Origin: Bryobacterales bacterium
GTDB lineage: Bacteria > Acidobacteriota > Terriglobia > Bryobacterales > Bryobacteraceae
Assembly: GCA_026954325.1 (NCBI GenBank)
Contig: JAIXKK010000140.1
Span: 13,623-46,091 of the forward strand
Direction: 5' to 3'
Length of the DNA: 32,469 nt
Below are positions 1 to 8,392 of the stretch, piece after piece. The position numbers were made by a program, and so were the translations under genes. The notes beneath the pieces are model-generated. The model saw only the letters and a list, made by a program, of their open reading frames with translations. It did no database searches and had not been told where the DNA came from. The stretch's first letter is position 1; every line of letters starts with the position of its first letter.

Positions 1-45
1 CGGCAGGAACTGATGACGTTCCTGGTGCGTGCGTTCTTCCCGTAA
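1..45 (+). CDS. 3' end of an unidentified protein (partial)
   Basis: The window opens inside an open plus-strand frame that codes for 14 residues ending in TFLVRAFFP and stops at TAA. The fragment is too short to assign to a family. A bidirectional terminator follows 23 bases later, which supports this being a genuine gene end. Confidence 0.45.
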   Translation, partial: RQELMTFLVRAFFP

Positions 46-68
46 ACCACGAAACGAACCCAAGAGCG

Positions 69-99
69 AAAAAGCCCGGCCGGAAAGGCCGGGCTTTTT
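69..99. terminator. Bidirectional rho-independent terminator
   Basis: A perfect 8-bp GC-only stem (74-81 pairing with 87-94) encloses a 5-base loop. It is preceded by five A and followed by five T, so it can terminate transcription in both directions. It sits between the gene ending at 45 on the plus strand and the sulfatase-like gene ending at 102 on the minus strand, and plausibly serves both. Confidence 0.9.
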
Positions 100-101
100 C
101 A

Positions 102-1520
102 TCACAACAGCAACGCCAACCGCTGCACCTGATCCGGATATTCCTTCGCCGAGTTCGAGGTTTCTTCAGGATCCAGTTTCAGATCAAACAGGATAGGCTT
201 AGGCTCGGGGCCATTTCTCGCTCGTCTTCCCGTCTCTTCCGGGTCAAAGCCGCGAATCAGTTTGTACCGTCCATCGAAAATCATCCGCCACCGGTCGAAA
301 GCCGACCGCACAAACTCGCGATGAGTCTTCACCCTTCCTTCCAACAGCGCCCGTAGACTGCGGCTGTCCGGCTCATGCAGACGCGGCGCGGATGCCAGTT
401 CAAGAATCGTCGCCGCCAGATCGTGATGGCTTACCAGTTCTTCGCAGACCACCCCACTCCTTACCCCCGGTCCGCGGACGTACAATGGCGCCGAAACCGA
501 CGGCCGGTACGGAATTCCCGCGGCCCATCGTTCATGGTCGCCCAGCATCTCTCCGTGATCGCTCGAATAAATGACATAGGTGTTTTCCGTCTCGCCGCGC
601 CGCCGAATCTCTTCAAGGAACATTCCCAACAGCCGGTCGATGTTCTCCACAATCGCAGAATAATTCTGCCGGATCGCGAGATGCCGTTCCGGGGTATATT
701 GCTCCGAATCGACCGGTTGGGGAAATACTCGCTTGCGGCAAAGGCGCTGCATCCGGTGAGTGATGTCGATCGGGTTTCGCGCCCCAGGAAATCCCAGTTG
801 CAGAAACCACGGACGGTCGCGCGGGAGGTTCCTCATCAGATCCAGCCCCTCGGCCGCCACCCAATTATCGTAGTAGGCCTCCGCCGGCAGCGGGCACGCA
901 TCCGTGTTCAGATATCTGTTCTGGCCCATCCGGCGGCGGTAGTCTTCCACGTGAATCACCGCCAATCCTCTGCTATGCAGATAGGCCATGTAGGGGTCGC
1001 GCGCTTCCACGGCGCCGCTCAGCACCGCCTCCATCTTCCCCGCGCTGTCAAATCCATCGGTGAATCCCCATTCCGGAAGAAAGCGCCGGCCGTCGATTCC
1101 CCAGTCCATCGTCGCTTTGTGCAGTTCCAAAGTCCCGCAGGACGCTACGCGATATCCCGCTTCCCGGAGCGACTGATAAAACGTCGGTTGATCGAGCGGA
1201 TAATCCTGCGCATTAGTGCGTACCCCGCATCGCCCGTATTCTCTCCCCGAGGCCAGACACGCCCGCGAAGGACCAGCCATCGGCGATGCCGCTACTACCT
1301 TCGTGAAACGCATCCCTGTCTTCGCGATCTGATCGAGATTCGGCGTTTGCAGAGTCAGCGCCCTGCTTGCGCCCACCCAATCGTGCCGGTGCTGGCTCGA
1401 AAGCACGAACAACAGGTTCGGCCGCCGTTTCGTGGCAGCCGGCGAGGGGAAGACCAGTGGACTGAGCGCCAGCGGCAGTAACGCCCGGCGTGAGGGCCGC
1501 TCAATGAATCCCGCTGTCAT
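102..1520 (-). CDS. Exported sulfatase-fold protein lacking the catalytic residues
   Basis: This is a 472-residue alkaline phosphatase/sulfatase superfamily protein. The N-terminus carries a paired arginine (SRRALL) and a hydrophobic stretch, a Tat- or Sec-like export signal. The sulfatase signature region is recognisable as AGPSRACLASGR at residues 82-93, but the Cys that normally becomes formylglycine (C-x-P-S-R) is Ala82. The usual paired Asp metal ligands after the first strand are Ser41-Ser42, and the Lys of the usual GKWH-type motif is also missing (CGTLELH near 128-134). The C-terminal metal motif SDHGEMLGDH (about 320-329) is intact. The family is clear, but classical arylsulfatase activity is unlikely; it may be a pseudoenzyme or use other chemistry. 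The upstream neighbour is a family 2 glycosyltransferase 41 bases away on the same strand, so co-transcription is possible. An AGGA lies immediately next to the ATG, too close to be an ideal ribosome site, so the exact start is uncertain. Confidence 0.85.
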   Translation of the reverse strand: MTAGFIERPSRRALLPLALSPLVFPSPAATKRRPNLLFVLSSQHRHDWVGASRALTLQTPNLDQIAKTGMRFTKVVAASPMAGPSRACLASGREYGRCGVRTNAQDYPLDQPTFYQSLREAGYRVASCGTLELHKATMDWGIDGRRFLPEWGFTDGFDSAGKMEAVLSGAVEARDPYMAYLHSRGLAVIHVEDYRRRMGQNRYLNTDACPLPAEAYYDNWVAAEGLDLMRNLPRDRPWFLQLGFPGARNPIDITHRMQRLCRKRVFPQPVDSEQYTPERHLAIRQNYSAIVENIDRLLGMFLEEIRRRGETENTYVIYSSDHGEMLGDHERWAAGIPYRPSVSAPLYVRGPGVRSGVVCEELVSHHDLAATILELASAPRLHEPDSRSLRALLEGRVKTHREFVRSAFDRWRMIFDGRYKLIRGFDPEETGRRARNGPEPKPILFDLKLDPEETSNSAKEYPDQVQRLALLL

Positions 1521-1561
1521 TCCTGTCTATATGCAATTCTACAGCGCCCCGGCGGGAGCTA

Positions 1562-2293
1562 TTACCGGTATCTGCCCACCAACTGGCGCCACCGGATCGC
1601 CACCAGGTCCCAGAACGCCTTGACCCCGCTTGTCAAGCTCACCCGCGTTCCCTCCACGTTCGCCCACCTCACCGGCACTTCCACTGCCTTCAACCCCAGT
1701 TTCCGCGCCAGGAACAGGTCCTCCACGTCGAAGCCGAACCCGTCCAACCCCTGCCGCGGAAAGATCTTCGCGGCCGCTTCGGCATGATACAGTTTGAATC
1801 CGCATTGCGTATCCCGGAACGGAAGCCGCATCACGAGCCTCATCACCAGATTAAAGATACGCCCCGAAAGCTCGCGCGCCAGGGGTTGATGCACCGAAAC
1901 CAGCGACCGGTCCAATGCCCGCGACCCGAAACTCACCAGCGCCTTCTCCTTCTCCGCTGCCGCCCACAGTTTGTCCAGTTCCTCGATGGGAGCCGACAGG
2001 TCCGAGTCCGTAATCAGCCGCCAGACCCCCTTGGCTTGCAGCATCCCGTTCCGTACCGCATAACCCTTGCCGCGATTGCCGGGATTCGAAATCAGTTGCA
2101 CCGCCGCTGCCCGTGAACTGTACTGCCGTACGATTTCCGCCGTCCTGTCCTTCGATCCGTCGTCCACCACCAGCACCTCGATGAACGCCCATTCCCGCTC
2201 CCGCAAATACTCGAGAATCCGGTCCAGCGTCGCCGGAAGGCGGGTCTCTTCGTTGTAGGCGGGGATAATGATCGAGAGGGAGCGCAAGGTCAA
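1562..2293 (-). CDS. Family 2 glycosyltransferase (dolichyl-phosphate glucosyltransferase-like)
   Basis: This is a 243-residue GT-A fold glycosyltransferase of family 2. Visible features are the nucleotide-binding start [10 protein letters not shown] (7-16), [10 protein letters not shown] (42-51), the D-x-D-like metal motif DSD at 96-98, and the TQCGFKLY and [12 protein letters not shown] segments typical of the dolichyl-phosphate glucosyltransferase/mannosyltransferase-like subgroup. Such enzymes move a sugar from UDP-glucose or GDP-mannose to a polyprenyl phosphate on the cytoplasmic face of the membrane. No membrane span is visible, so it is probably peripheral. The frame contains no suitable ATG; the start is TTG at 2293-2291 or TTG at 2287-2285. 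The 5' end abuts the lysS -10 element. Confidence 0.88.
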   Translation of the reverse strand: MTLRSLSIIIPAYNEETRLPATLDRILEYLREREWAFIEVLVVDDGSKDRTAEIVRQYSSRAAAVQLISNPGNRGKGYAVRNGMLQAKGVWRLITDSDLSAPIEELDKLWAAAEKEKALVSFGSRALDRSLVSVHQPLARELSGRIFNLVMRLVMRLPFRDTQCGFKLYHAEAAAKIFPRQGLDGFGFDVEDLFLARKLGLKAVEVPVRWANVEGTRVSLTSGVKAFWDLVAIRWRQLVGRYR

Positions 2294-2300
2294 TTATAAT
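2272..2300 (+). promoter_or_regulatory. Sigma70-type promoter of lysS
   Basis: A perfect -10 box TATAAT lies at 2295-2300. TCGAGA (4 of 6 to the -35 consensus) lies at 2272-2277 with a 17-bp spacer. Transcription would start near 2307, giving a leader of about 16 bases that holds the GGGAG ribosome site at 2312-2316. This rules out the TTG at 2302 as the lysS start, because it would lie upstream of the transcript. Inferred from sequence only. Confidence 0.65.
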
Positions 2301-2322
2301 ATTGAGTTTACGGGAGATTTCA

Positions 2323-3840
2323 TTGTCAATCGAAAATGAGTTGCTGGCCCAACGTTATGCACGCATCGCGGAAGTTGAGAAGCTGGGATATCGATCGTAC
2401 GGACAGCGCTTTGACTTTACCCATACCATCCCTCAGATTCTGAAGGATTTCAGCCCCAGAACCGCTGAGGAACTGGCCGGGACCCGCGTCGAAGTAAAAA
2501 TCACGGGCCGCATCTTCACTATCCGCAGGATGGGCAAGGCCGGCTTCGCCCACCTCATGCAGCTTGGCGAAAAGCTTCAGATCTATATCAAGAAGGATGC
2601 CGTCACCGAACGTGAGTTCGCTCTCTATCAGCTTCTCGATCTCGGCGACATCATCGGCGTCTGGGGCTACCTCTTCCGTACCCGCACCGGCGAGTTGAGT
2701 GTTCACGTCGAAGGGCTCACCTTCCTTTCGAAAACCCTCCTTTCCATGCCGGAGAAGTTTCACGGCCTCGAGGACGTCGAACTCCGCTACCGCCAGCGTT
2801 ATCTCGACCTCATCGCGAATCCCGATGTGATGAACGTTTTCCGTGTCCGCGCCCGCATCATCTCCTCCCTCCGCCGGCAGCTCGAATCGCGCGGCTTCGT
2901 CGAAGTCGAGACGCCGATGATGCAGCCCCTCTACGGAGGAGCCGCCGCCCGTCCCTTCGTCACTCATCACAACACGCTCGACATCGATCTCTACCTCCGC
3001 ATCGCCCCGGAATTGTATTTGAAGCGGCTCATCGTGGGAGGTTTGGAGCGAGTCTACGAAATCAATCGCAACTTTCGCAACGAGGGCATCTCCACCCAGC
3101 ACAACCCCGAGTTCACCATGCTCGAGTTCTACCAGGCATACACCGATTACCTCGGCCTGATGGATCTCTCCGTCGAATTGTTGCGCGAAACCGCCATCGA
3201 CGCCACCGGCGCTCCCGCCGTTAAGTACGGCGAAGTAACGCTCGATTTTTCCCGCATCCGCCGCTTCACCATTCGCGAGGCCGTCATCGAGTTCTGGAAG
3301 GAGGACCTCACCCGCCCCTCCACGGACAATGTCCGCGATCCCGAATGGCTCGCGCGCTATTCTCACCGCCACACCCCCGGTGAGCAGCTTGTCGAGATCT
3401 TCGAGCGTGTCGCGGAATCCCATCTCATCGAACCCACCATCATCCACGAATACCCCGTCGAAACCTCTCCGCTCTCCAAGAATAATCCCGCCGACCCCGC
3501 CTTCGTTGACCGCTTCGAAATCTACGCCGCCGGCATGGAAATCGGCAACGCCTACACCGAGTTGAACGATCCTCAGGAACAGCGGCGGCGCTTTGAAATG
3601 CAACTCGGCATGCGCGAGCGCGGCGACGACGAAGCCCATCAGATGGACGAAGATTACGTCCGCGCGCTCTGCTACGGCATGCCGCCCACCGGCGGAGAAG
3701 GCATCGGCATCGATCGCCTCGCCATGCTCCTCACCAATCGCCAGTCCATCCGCGACGTGATTCTCTTCCCCCTTCTGCGCCCCGAAGGCCCCATCGGCAT
3801 CGCCGGCGAATTGCGGGCCCTCGAAAATGGCGGGAAGTAG
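2323..3840 (+). CDS. lysS: Lysyl-tRNA synthetase, class II
   Basis: This enzyme charges tRNA-Lys with lysine in the cytoplasm. The protein has the N-terminal OB-fold anticodon-binding domain (about 55-160) and a class II catalytic core. Motif 2 is visible as [13 protein letters not shown] followed by [11 protein letters not shown], and motif 3 as [13 protein letters not shown] near the C-terminus. The length of 505 residues is normal for bacterial LysS. I chose TTG 2323 because GGGAG sits six bases upstream and because the promoter at 2272-2300 would exclude the earlier TTG at 2302. The gene is followed nine bases later by a LolC-type permease and is probably co-transcribed with it. Confidence 0.96.
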   Translation: MSIENELLAQRYARIAEVEKLGYRSYGQRFDFTHTIPQILKDFSPRTAEELAGTRVEVKITGRIFTIRRMGKAGFAHLMQLGEKLQIYIKKDAVTEREFALYQLLDLGDIIGVWGYLFRTRTGELSVHVEGLTFLSKTLLSMPEKFHGLEDVELRYRQRYLDLIANPDVMNVFRVRARIISSLRRQLESRGFVEVETPMMQPLYGGAAARPFVTHHNTLDIDLYLRIAPELYLKRLIVGGLERVYEINRNFRNEGISTQHNPEFTMLEFYQAYTDYLGLMDLSVELLRETAIDATGAPAVKYGEVTLDFSRIRRFTIREAVIEFWKEDLTRPSTDNVRDPEWLARYSHRHTPGEQLVEIFERVAESHLIEPTIIHEYPVETSPLSKNNPADPAFVDRFEIYAAGMEIGNAYTELNDPQEQRRRFEMQLGMRERGDDEAHQMDEDYVRALCYGMPPTGGEGIGIDRLAMLLTNRQSIRDVILFPLLRPEGPIGIAGELRALENGGK

Positions 3841-3849
3841 GAACGTTCT

Positions 3850-5115
3850 GTGAAAGTCCGGATGCGCCAGTTGCCGTTCGGGTTTTCGCGCTTCGAACTC
3901 TTCGTCGCCATGCGCTACCTGCGGGCCAGGCGCAAGCAGGCCGTCATCTCCGTCGTCACCCTCATTTCGGTTCTCGGAGTGGCCGCGGGCGTCATGGCCC
4001 TCATCATTGCGCTCGCCATCAACAACGGGTTTCGCGCGACGCTCCAGCGCACGTTGCTGGGAGCCACGGCCCATGTCAGCATCCTCGAAAAGGAGCCCGG
4101 CCCGGGCATCGAAAACTGGCGCGAACTCATTCCCAAACTCGAACGCCTCCGCTACGTCCAGGCCGCCGCTCCCACCCTCTACGGGGGCGTTTTCCTTCTC
4201 GGGCCCATGCAGTCCCACGAAGCCGTCCTCAAGGGAATCCAGCCGGACTCCCCCGTTCATTGGGCCGATCTGAAGCGCAATATGAAACAAGGCTCCCTCA
4301 GCGCTCTGGAGCGGACAAACGGCTTGCCGGGGATCATCCTCGGCTCACGCCTCGCCGAATCAACGGGGATGACGCTCAACAGCCGCGTCACGGTGATCAG
4401 TCCCCAAGGACAACTCACTCCTTTCGGACCTCGTCCCGCGTATTACCCTTTCCGGGTCGTGGGAATCTTCGAGACCGGATTCTATGAGATCGACCGCCTC
4501 TGGGCCTTTACCACCATGAAGAACGTCCAGACCGTGCTCTCCGTTGACGATGTCGCCAATTCCATCGAATTGAAGGTTTCTCCGATCGATAAAGCAGGAG
4601 TGGTGGCGAAGGCGGCCGAATCCATCGTCGGCCCGAAACTCTCCGCCACCAGTTGGATGGAGCAAAACCGCCAGATTCTGAATGCCCTCCGGATGGAGCG
4701 CGCCGTCACCGTCATCACCATCGGTCTCATTCAGCTTGTGGCCGCCCTCAACATCCTGATATCCCTCGTCATGATGGTAATGGAAAAGCACCGCGACATC
4801 GCCCTGCTGGTCTCCATGGGCGCGCGCCGCGATCAGATCCGCCGCATCTTCCTCTGCCAAGGGGTCCTCATCGGCGTCACCGGCGCCATACTAGGCTTGA
4901 TCCTCGGCTACGGCATCAGCTACTTTGCCGAGCACGGCCGCTGGATCAAACTTGACGAGTCTGTCTACGCTCTCAGTTATGTCCCCTTCGACCCTCGCTG
5001 GTGGGATGGCGTCTGGGTCGCCGGGGGCGCTATCCTCGTCAGCCTGCTCGCCACGCTCTATCCCGCCCGAAGCGCCACACACATCCTTCCCGCTGAAGCG
5101 TTGCGTTATGAATAG
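3850..5115 (+). CDS. LolC/LolE-type ABC transporter permease (FtsX/MacB superfamily)
   Basis: This is a 421-residue inner-membrane protein with the LolC/LolE layout: a cytoplasmic N-terminus (MRYLRARRKQ), a first membrane helix at about 32-57, a large periplasmic domain at about 60-280, and three C-terminal helices at about 285-310, 333-358 and 388-408. The C-terminal region has the FtsX-type segment EKHRDIALLVSMGAR. LolCDE extracts lipoproteins from the inner membrane for transfer to LolA. The start is GTG 3850 with AGGA seven bases upstream, nine bases after the lysS stop. No LolD-type ATPase follows; the next gene is on the opposite strand. The partner ATPase must be encoded elsewhere, or the substrate may differ. 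Confidence 0.88.
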   Translation: MKVRMRQLPFGFSRFELFVAMRYLRARRKQAVISVVTLISVLGVAAGVMALIIALAINNGFRATLQRTLLGATAHVSILEKEPGPGIENWRELIPKLERLRYVQAAAPTLYGGVFLLGPMQSHEAVLKGIQPDSPVHWADLKRNMKQGSLSALERTNGLPGIILGSRLAESTGMTLNSRVTVISPQGQLTPFGPRPAYYPFRVVGIFETGFYEIDRLWAFTTMKNVQTVLSVDDVANSIELKVSPIDKAGVVAKAAESIVGPKLSATSWMEQNRQILNALRMERAVTVITIGLIQLVAALNILISLVMMVMEKHRDIALLVSMGARRDQIRRIFLCQGVLIGVTGAILGLILGYGISYFAEHGRWIKLDESVYALSYVPFDPRWWDGVWVAGGAILVSLLATLYPARSATHILPAEALRYE

Positions 5116-5122
5116 CCCCGCC

Positions 5123-5374
5123 TCAGGCCTCCGCTAATAGATGCGGCGGACAGCACGCCAGTAGATCCCCTTCGTTGACCCCGGTTGCCCGGGCGTATTG
5201 CCTGATGTAGCTGCGCCGGTAGATTCCTCCCGGGAGTTCCCCCCACCGGCCATCCTCGATCGCGGCGAGCCACGAGGCCCGGATCTTGGTGAATTCCGCA
5301 ATCTGGCTCAGCGAGAGTCCCCTTTTCTGACGGATCGCGGCCAGGTCGAAAGGGATTTGCGTCAACATTTCCAT
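5123..5374 (-). CDS. Orphan RodZ-type helix-turn-helix protein
   Basis: This 83-residue protein consists almost entirely of one HTH_25/RodZ-like domain: IRQKRGLSLSQIAEFTKI, then LAAIEDGRWGELPGG and YIRQYARATGVNEGDLL. In RodZ this fold binds MreB and is followed by a membrane helix and a periplasmic domain, both absent here. The protein could be a small DNA-binding regulator or a cut-down RodZ module. The ATG at 5374 is preceded by a GGGAG ribosome site on the minus strand. The gene is convergent with the permease gene (seven-base gap) and divergent from the YfiR-like gene. A 13-bp palindrome 27 bases upstream of its start could be an operator. Confidence 0.78.
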   Translation of the reverse strand: MEMLTQIPFDLAAIRQKRGLSLSQIAEFTKIRASWLAAIEDGRWGELPGGIYRRSYIRQYARATGVNEGDLLACCPPHLLAEA

Positions 5375-5401
5375 GGTGGTCTCCCTCTGCTCGGGATCTA
5401 T

Positions 5402-5414
5402 CGGCTGTCAGCCG
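5402..5414. promoter_or_regulatory. 13-bp palindrome, candidate operator
   Basis: CGGCTG and CAGCCG form perfect 6-bp arms around a single T. It lies in the 116-bp divergent region between the HTH gene and the YfiR-like gene, where an autoregulatory site would be expected. Arms this short occur by chance in GC-rich DNA, so the role is speculative. Confidence 0.25.
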
Positions 5415-5470
5415 CCTTACCATTACCCCCAGGGTTCAAGTACCGGCGAAAATCTCTCAAATTTTCTTAC

Positions 5471-5498
5471 CTGCCCGCGATAAGACTAGAGTGGGCAG
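5471..5498 (+). promoter_or_regulatory. Possible RNA hairpin over the YfiR-like gene start
   Basis: CTGCCCGC at 5471-5478 can pair with GTGGGCAG at 5491-5498 as an 8-bp RNA stem including one G-U pair, with a 12-base loop. The proposed GTG start codon at 5491-5493 would be buried in the 3' arm, so the hairpin could limit translation. This depends on the GTG being the true start. Confidence 0.25.
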
Positions 5499-6030
5499 AA
5501 GTACGCTATGTTGCGGCTTTGTTCTCTGCGCCGCGGTAATTCTCCGGGCGGGCGATGCCTCCCAACCGCCACGTCAGGATCGCATGGCCAACCTCCTCCT
5601 CCGCATCGCACGCTTGGTCGAGTGGCCCAATTCGCCCCCCCAGCCGGCTTTCGTCATCTCTATCGCCGGCTCCGATCCCGATGAGCCTGGGCTCCGCCTG
5701 TTCCTCAGCCCCGAAGACGCTCCCACTGTTCCCATCGAAATCCGTCATGTCTCCTCTCTTTCCGAGATGCGCCGCTCTCGCATCGTGTTCCTTGGACGCT
5801 CCCTCGGCTCCAACATGAAGACAGTCCTTCACGGCCTCGAGGGCTCCGGCGTCCTCACCGTGTCCCCTCTGCCGGGGTTCGGTGAGATGGGAGGGATGGT
5901 CGAGTTAAGCCAGCCCGAGGCCCGGCCATTGATTCTCAATGCCGATGCCGCCCGCCGCGGCGGTTTCCATTTTCACGTGAGCCTGCTCGGCGTGGCCCGC
6001 CTCGCGCGCTCCGGGATCGCCTCCCATTAG
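5491..6030 (+). CDS. YfiR-family (DUF4154) periplasmic sensor protein
   Basis: This 179-residue protein matches the DUF4154/YfiR pattern: an N-terminal helix ending in the ARLVEWP signature (about 39-45), a central Rossmann-like half with [11 protein letters not shown], then [19 protein letters not shown] and the [25 protein letters not shown]-terminal block. In Pseudomonas, YfiR is a periplasmic repressor of the membrane cyclase YfiN. Residues 1-23 look like a signal peptide (charged start, hydrophobic core, AGDA near the cleavage site), fitting periplasmic location. The start is GTG 5491 with no strong ribosome site; a later ATG at 5584 would remove the signal peptide. It lies four bases upstream of the hybrid kinase gene, so the two are translationally linked, and I infer that it regulates the kinase. 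Confidence 0.85.
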   Translation: MGRSTLCCGFVLCAAVILRAGDASQPPRQDRMANLLLRIARLVEWPNSPPQPAFVISIAGSDPDEPGLRLFLSPEDAPTVPIEIRHVSSLSEMRRSRIVFLGRSLGSNMKTVLHGLEGSGVLTVSPLPGFGEMGGMVELSQPEARPLILNADAARRGGFHFHVSLLGVARLARSGIASH

Positions 6031-6034
6031 TCCC

Positions 6035-8374
6035 GTGTTCCGTTCCCTTCGACGCCTCTCCCTCCAGCGCAAGCTGATCGCCGTGATCGGCGCCGCCGGC
6101 TGTGTCGCCCAGTTGCTCACCTGCCTCGTCTTCTTCAGCTACCAATCCATTCAGATGCAGGAGAATCTGCGCCAGGATATGTCCGCCGTTGCTTCTGTCC
6201 TGGCCGCCGGCTCCTCCGCCGTCCTTATCTTTCATGACCGCCAGGCCGCTCTCGCCAATCTCCACGTCGCCCAGCGGGATTCCCGCCTTGCCGCCGCCGC
6301 CATCTACGACCAGCAGGGTGATCTCTTCGCCTCCTACCAGGGCGATGGGCTCTCCGCCTTACCCATTCCCAAACTACCTCGTACCCGAGGATACTACCGT
6401 AACGGGGAATATGTAGAAATGTTCGAGCCCATCGTCCATCAGGGCGAGCGGATCGGCGCCGTCTACCTCCAGGCCGATTGCCGCCTGCTTGGAGCCGACA
6501 TCCGCCGTTTCTTCTGGATTTCGGGAGGCGTTGCCATTTCCGGCATGCTCCTCATTCTGCTCCTATCGTTTCATCTGCGGCACATCATTAGCCGTCCTAT
6601 TCTCGCCCTTGCCCATCTCGCGCGCCGGATTACGACCGAACGTTGCTACCACCTGCGCGCCGAAAAACAATCCGGCGATGAGGTGGGTGAACTCATCGAC
6701 GCTTTTAATGACATGCTCGCCGTCATCGAGTCCCGCGACTCCGCTCTCGCGCGGCAGCGCGAACGCCTCGAGATACAGGTGGCTTCGCGCACCGCCGACC
6801 TCATGAACATGAATCGGGAACTGCGCCAGGCCAAGGAAAAAGCCGAGGCCGCCACTCGCCTGAAGGGTGACTTCCTCGCCAATATGAGCCATGAAATCCG
6901 CACTCCAATGAACGGGATCATCGGCCTCACCCAACTCACGTTATCCACCGATCTGAACCGCGAGCAGCGGGAAAATCTCACGCTTGTCAGGAACTCCGCC
7001 GAATCCCTCCTCACGGTCATCAACGATATCCTCGATTTTTCGAAAGTCGAGGCGGGAAAGATCCTGCTCGAGGAATCGCCCTTCAACCTCGGCGACGCAG
7101 TGATGGAAGCCGTTAAGATTCTCGCCTTGCGCGCTCATGAGCGTGGCCTTGACTTGGGCGTGCGCTTGGAAACCAACGTTCCAGCCTGGCTAATCGGTGA
7201 TGCCGCCCGTTTGCGCCAGATTCTTCTCAATCTCCTCGGAAACGCGGTAAAGTTCACTGAGCAAGGCGAGGTGCTCTTGAAGATCAGCCTCGACCACGCG
7301 GGGGCATCCGGTGTGATGCTCCGCTTTGATATCACCGACACGGGGATCGGCATCCCCGAAGAGCGCCGCGGCGCTATTTTCGATTCCTTTACCCAGGCCG
7401 ACGGTTCCATTACGCGCCGCTTCGGCGGCACCGGGCTCGGCTTAGCGATCACCCTCCGCCTGGTGCGCCTCATGGGCGGGGAAATGACTGTCGAGAGCCA
7501 GGTTGGCGGGGGAAGCCACTTCAGTTTTACCGCCCTCTTCCGCCTTACTCTTGACAAAACCGCCCCCATCAATCCGAACCCCGCGGCGGGCAAGAAGATC
7601 TTCCTGATTGAAACTCACGAATTCTCCCGCCGCGCGCTCCACGACACCTTGACCCATTGGGGGGCGTCAGTTCGATCCGGCTTGGCCGCGGCCGAAATCA
7701 AACAGATTTCCTCGGAGGTTCCCCTCTACGACGTGGTCCTGCTCGATGCTCATATCCCCGGAGAGAACACTGTCGAAATGGCCCGGGCATTGACCGGTCA
7801 GGGTTTCGCGAAACAAGTTGTTCTCATGTTCCGTACCTTCGGAACCGGCGCGCAACGCCAGCAGGCGCAACTACTGGGGCTGAGGGGTTTCCTGACGAAG
7901 CCCGTCTTCCCCTTTCACCTGTCCCAACTTCTTTCCGTTACTCCCGATTCTCCTCAGGCGCCTTCCTTCCGCTCCACGCCCGCCGGCTCGGCCGAGTCCC
8001 TTCACCGGCTCCGCATCCTGCTCGCTGAAGATAACGCCGTCAATCAAAGGGTAGCCGTCCGGTTGCTGGAAAAACGGGGCCATCAGGTCAGCGTTGCCGC
8101 CAACGGAGCCGAAGCCCTCGAAGCGCTTCGTCTTGACCGGTTTGACCTCGTGCTGATGGACATCCAAATGCCGGTCATGGACGGCGTCGAGACCGTGACC
8201 CGCATCCGCGAACTCGAGCGGTCTTCCGGCGCCCACGTGCCCGTCATCGCCCTCACCGCGCACGCAATGAAAGACGATGAGGCTCATTGCCTCGCCGCCG
8301 GCATGGACGGCTACGTCAGCAAGCCCATCGATCCCGATGAACTCTTCGCCGTCATGGATAAAGTGATCGCCTAG
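6035..8374 (+). CDS. Hybrid sensor histidine kinase with CHASE8-type sensor and two receiver domains
   Basis: This 779-residue protein has a first membrane helix (about 13-37), a periplasmic CHASE8-like domain (about 38-155, including [15 protein letters not shown]), a second helix (about 160-180) and HAMP (about 182-235). Next come HisKA with the phosphorylated His286 in [10 protein letters not shown], and the ATPase domain with N box ([11 protein letters not shown]), G1 (DTGIGIPEE) and GGTGLGLAI. Two receivers follow. REC1 (about 520-635) keeps Asp571 and Lys622 but has one Glu where two acidic residues are usual, so it may be impaired. REC2 (about 657-779) is canonical: AEDN, Asp709 in [11 protein letters not shown], Lys763. 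It starts at GTG 6035, four bases after the YfiR-like stop. CHASE8 is the periplasmic domain of YfiN, the partner of YfiR, so the pairing is meaningful. No separate output regulator is encoded nearby. Confidence 0.93.
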   Translation: MFRSLRRLSLQRKLIAVIGAAGCVAQLLTCLVFFSYQSIQMQENLRQDMSAVASVLAAGSSAVLIFHDRQAALANLHVAQRDSRLAAAAIYDQQGDLFASYQGDGLSALPIPKLPRTRGYYRNGEYVEMFEPIVHQGERIGAVYLQADCRLLGADIRRFFWISGGVAISGMLLILLLSFHLRHIISRPILALAHLARRITTERCYHLRAEKQSGDEVGELIDAFNDMLAVIESRDSALARQRERLEIQVASRTADLMNMNRELRQAKEKAEAATRLKGDFLANMSHEIRTPMNGIIGLTQLTLSTDLNREQRENLTLVRNSAESLLTVINDILDFSKVEAGKILLEESPFNLGDAVMEAVKILALRAHERGLDLGVRLETNVPAWLIGDAARLRQILLNLLGNAVKFTEQGEVLLKISLDHAGASGVMLRFDITDTGIGIPEERRGAIFDSFTQADGSITRRFGGTGLGLAITLRLVRLMGGEMTVESQVGGGSHFSFTALFRLTLDKTAPINPNPAAGKKIFLIETHEFSRRALHDTLTHWGASVRSGLAAAEIKQISSEVPLYDVVLLDAHIPGENTVEMARALTGQGFAKQVVLMFRTFGTGAQRQQAQLLGLRGFLTKPVFPFHLSQLLSVTPDSPQAPSFRSTPAGSAESLHRLRILLAEDNAVNQRVAVRLLEKRGHQVSVAANGAEALEALRLDRFDLVLMDIQMPVMDGVETVTRIRELERSSGAHVPVIALTAHAMKDDEAHCLAAGMDGYVSKPIDPDELFAVMDKVIA

Positions 8375-8392
8375 GATCTCGGCACTGGCGTG

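Noticed and set aside
2326..4290. 654-codon open frame on the minus strand
   Set aside because: It is antisense to lysS and the permease gene, both of which have unmistakable family motifs. Its sequence is a repetitive low-complexity D/G/E/A-rich translation typical of GC-rich shadow frames.
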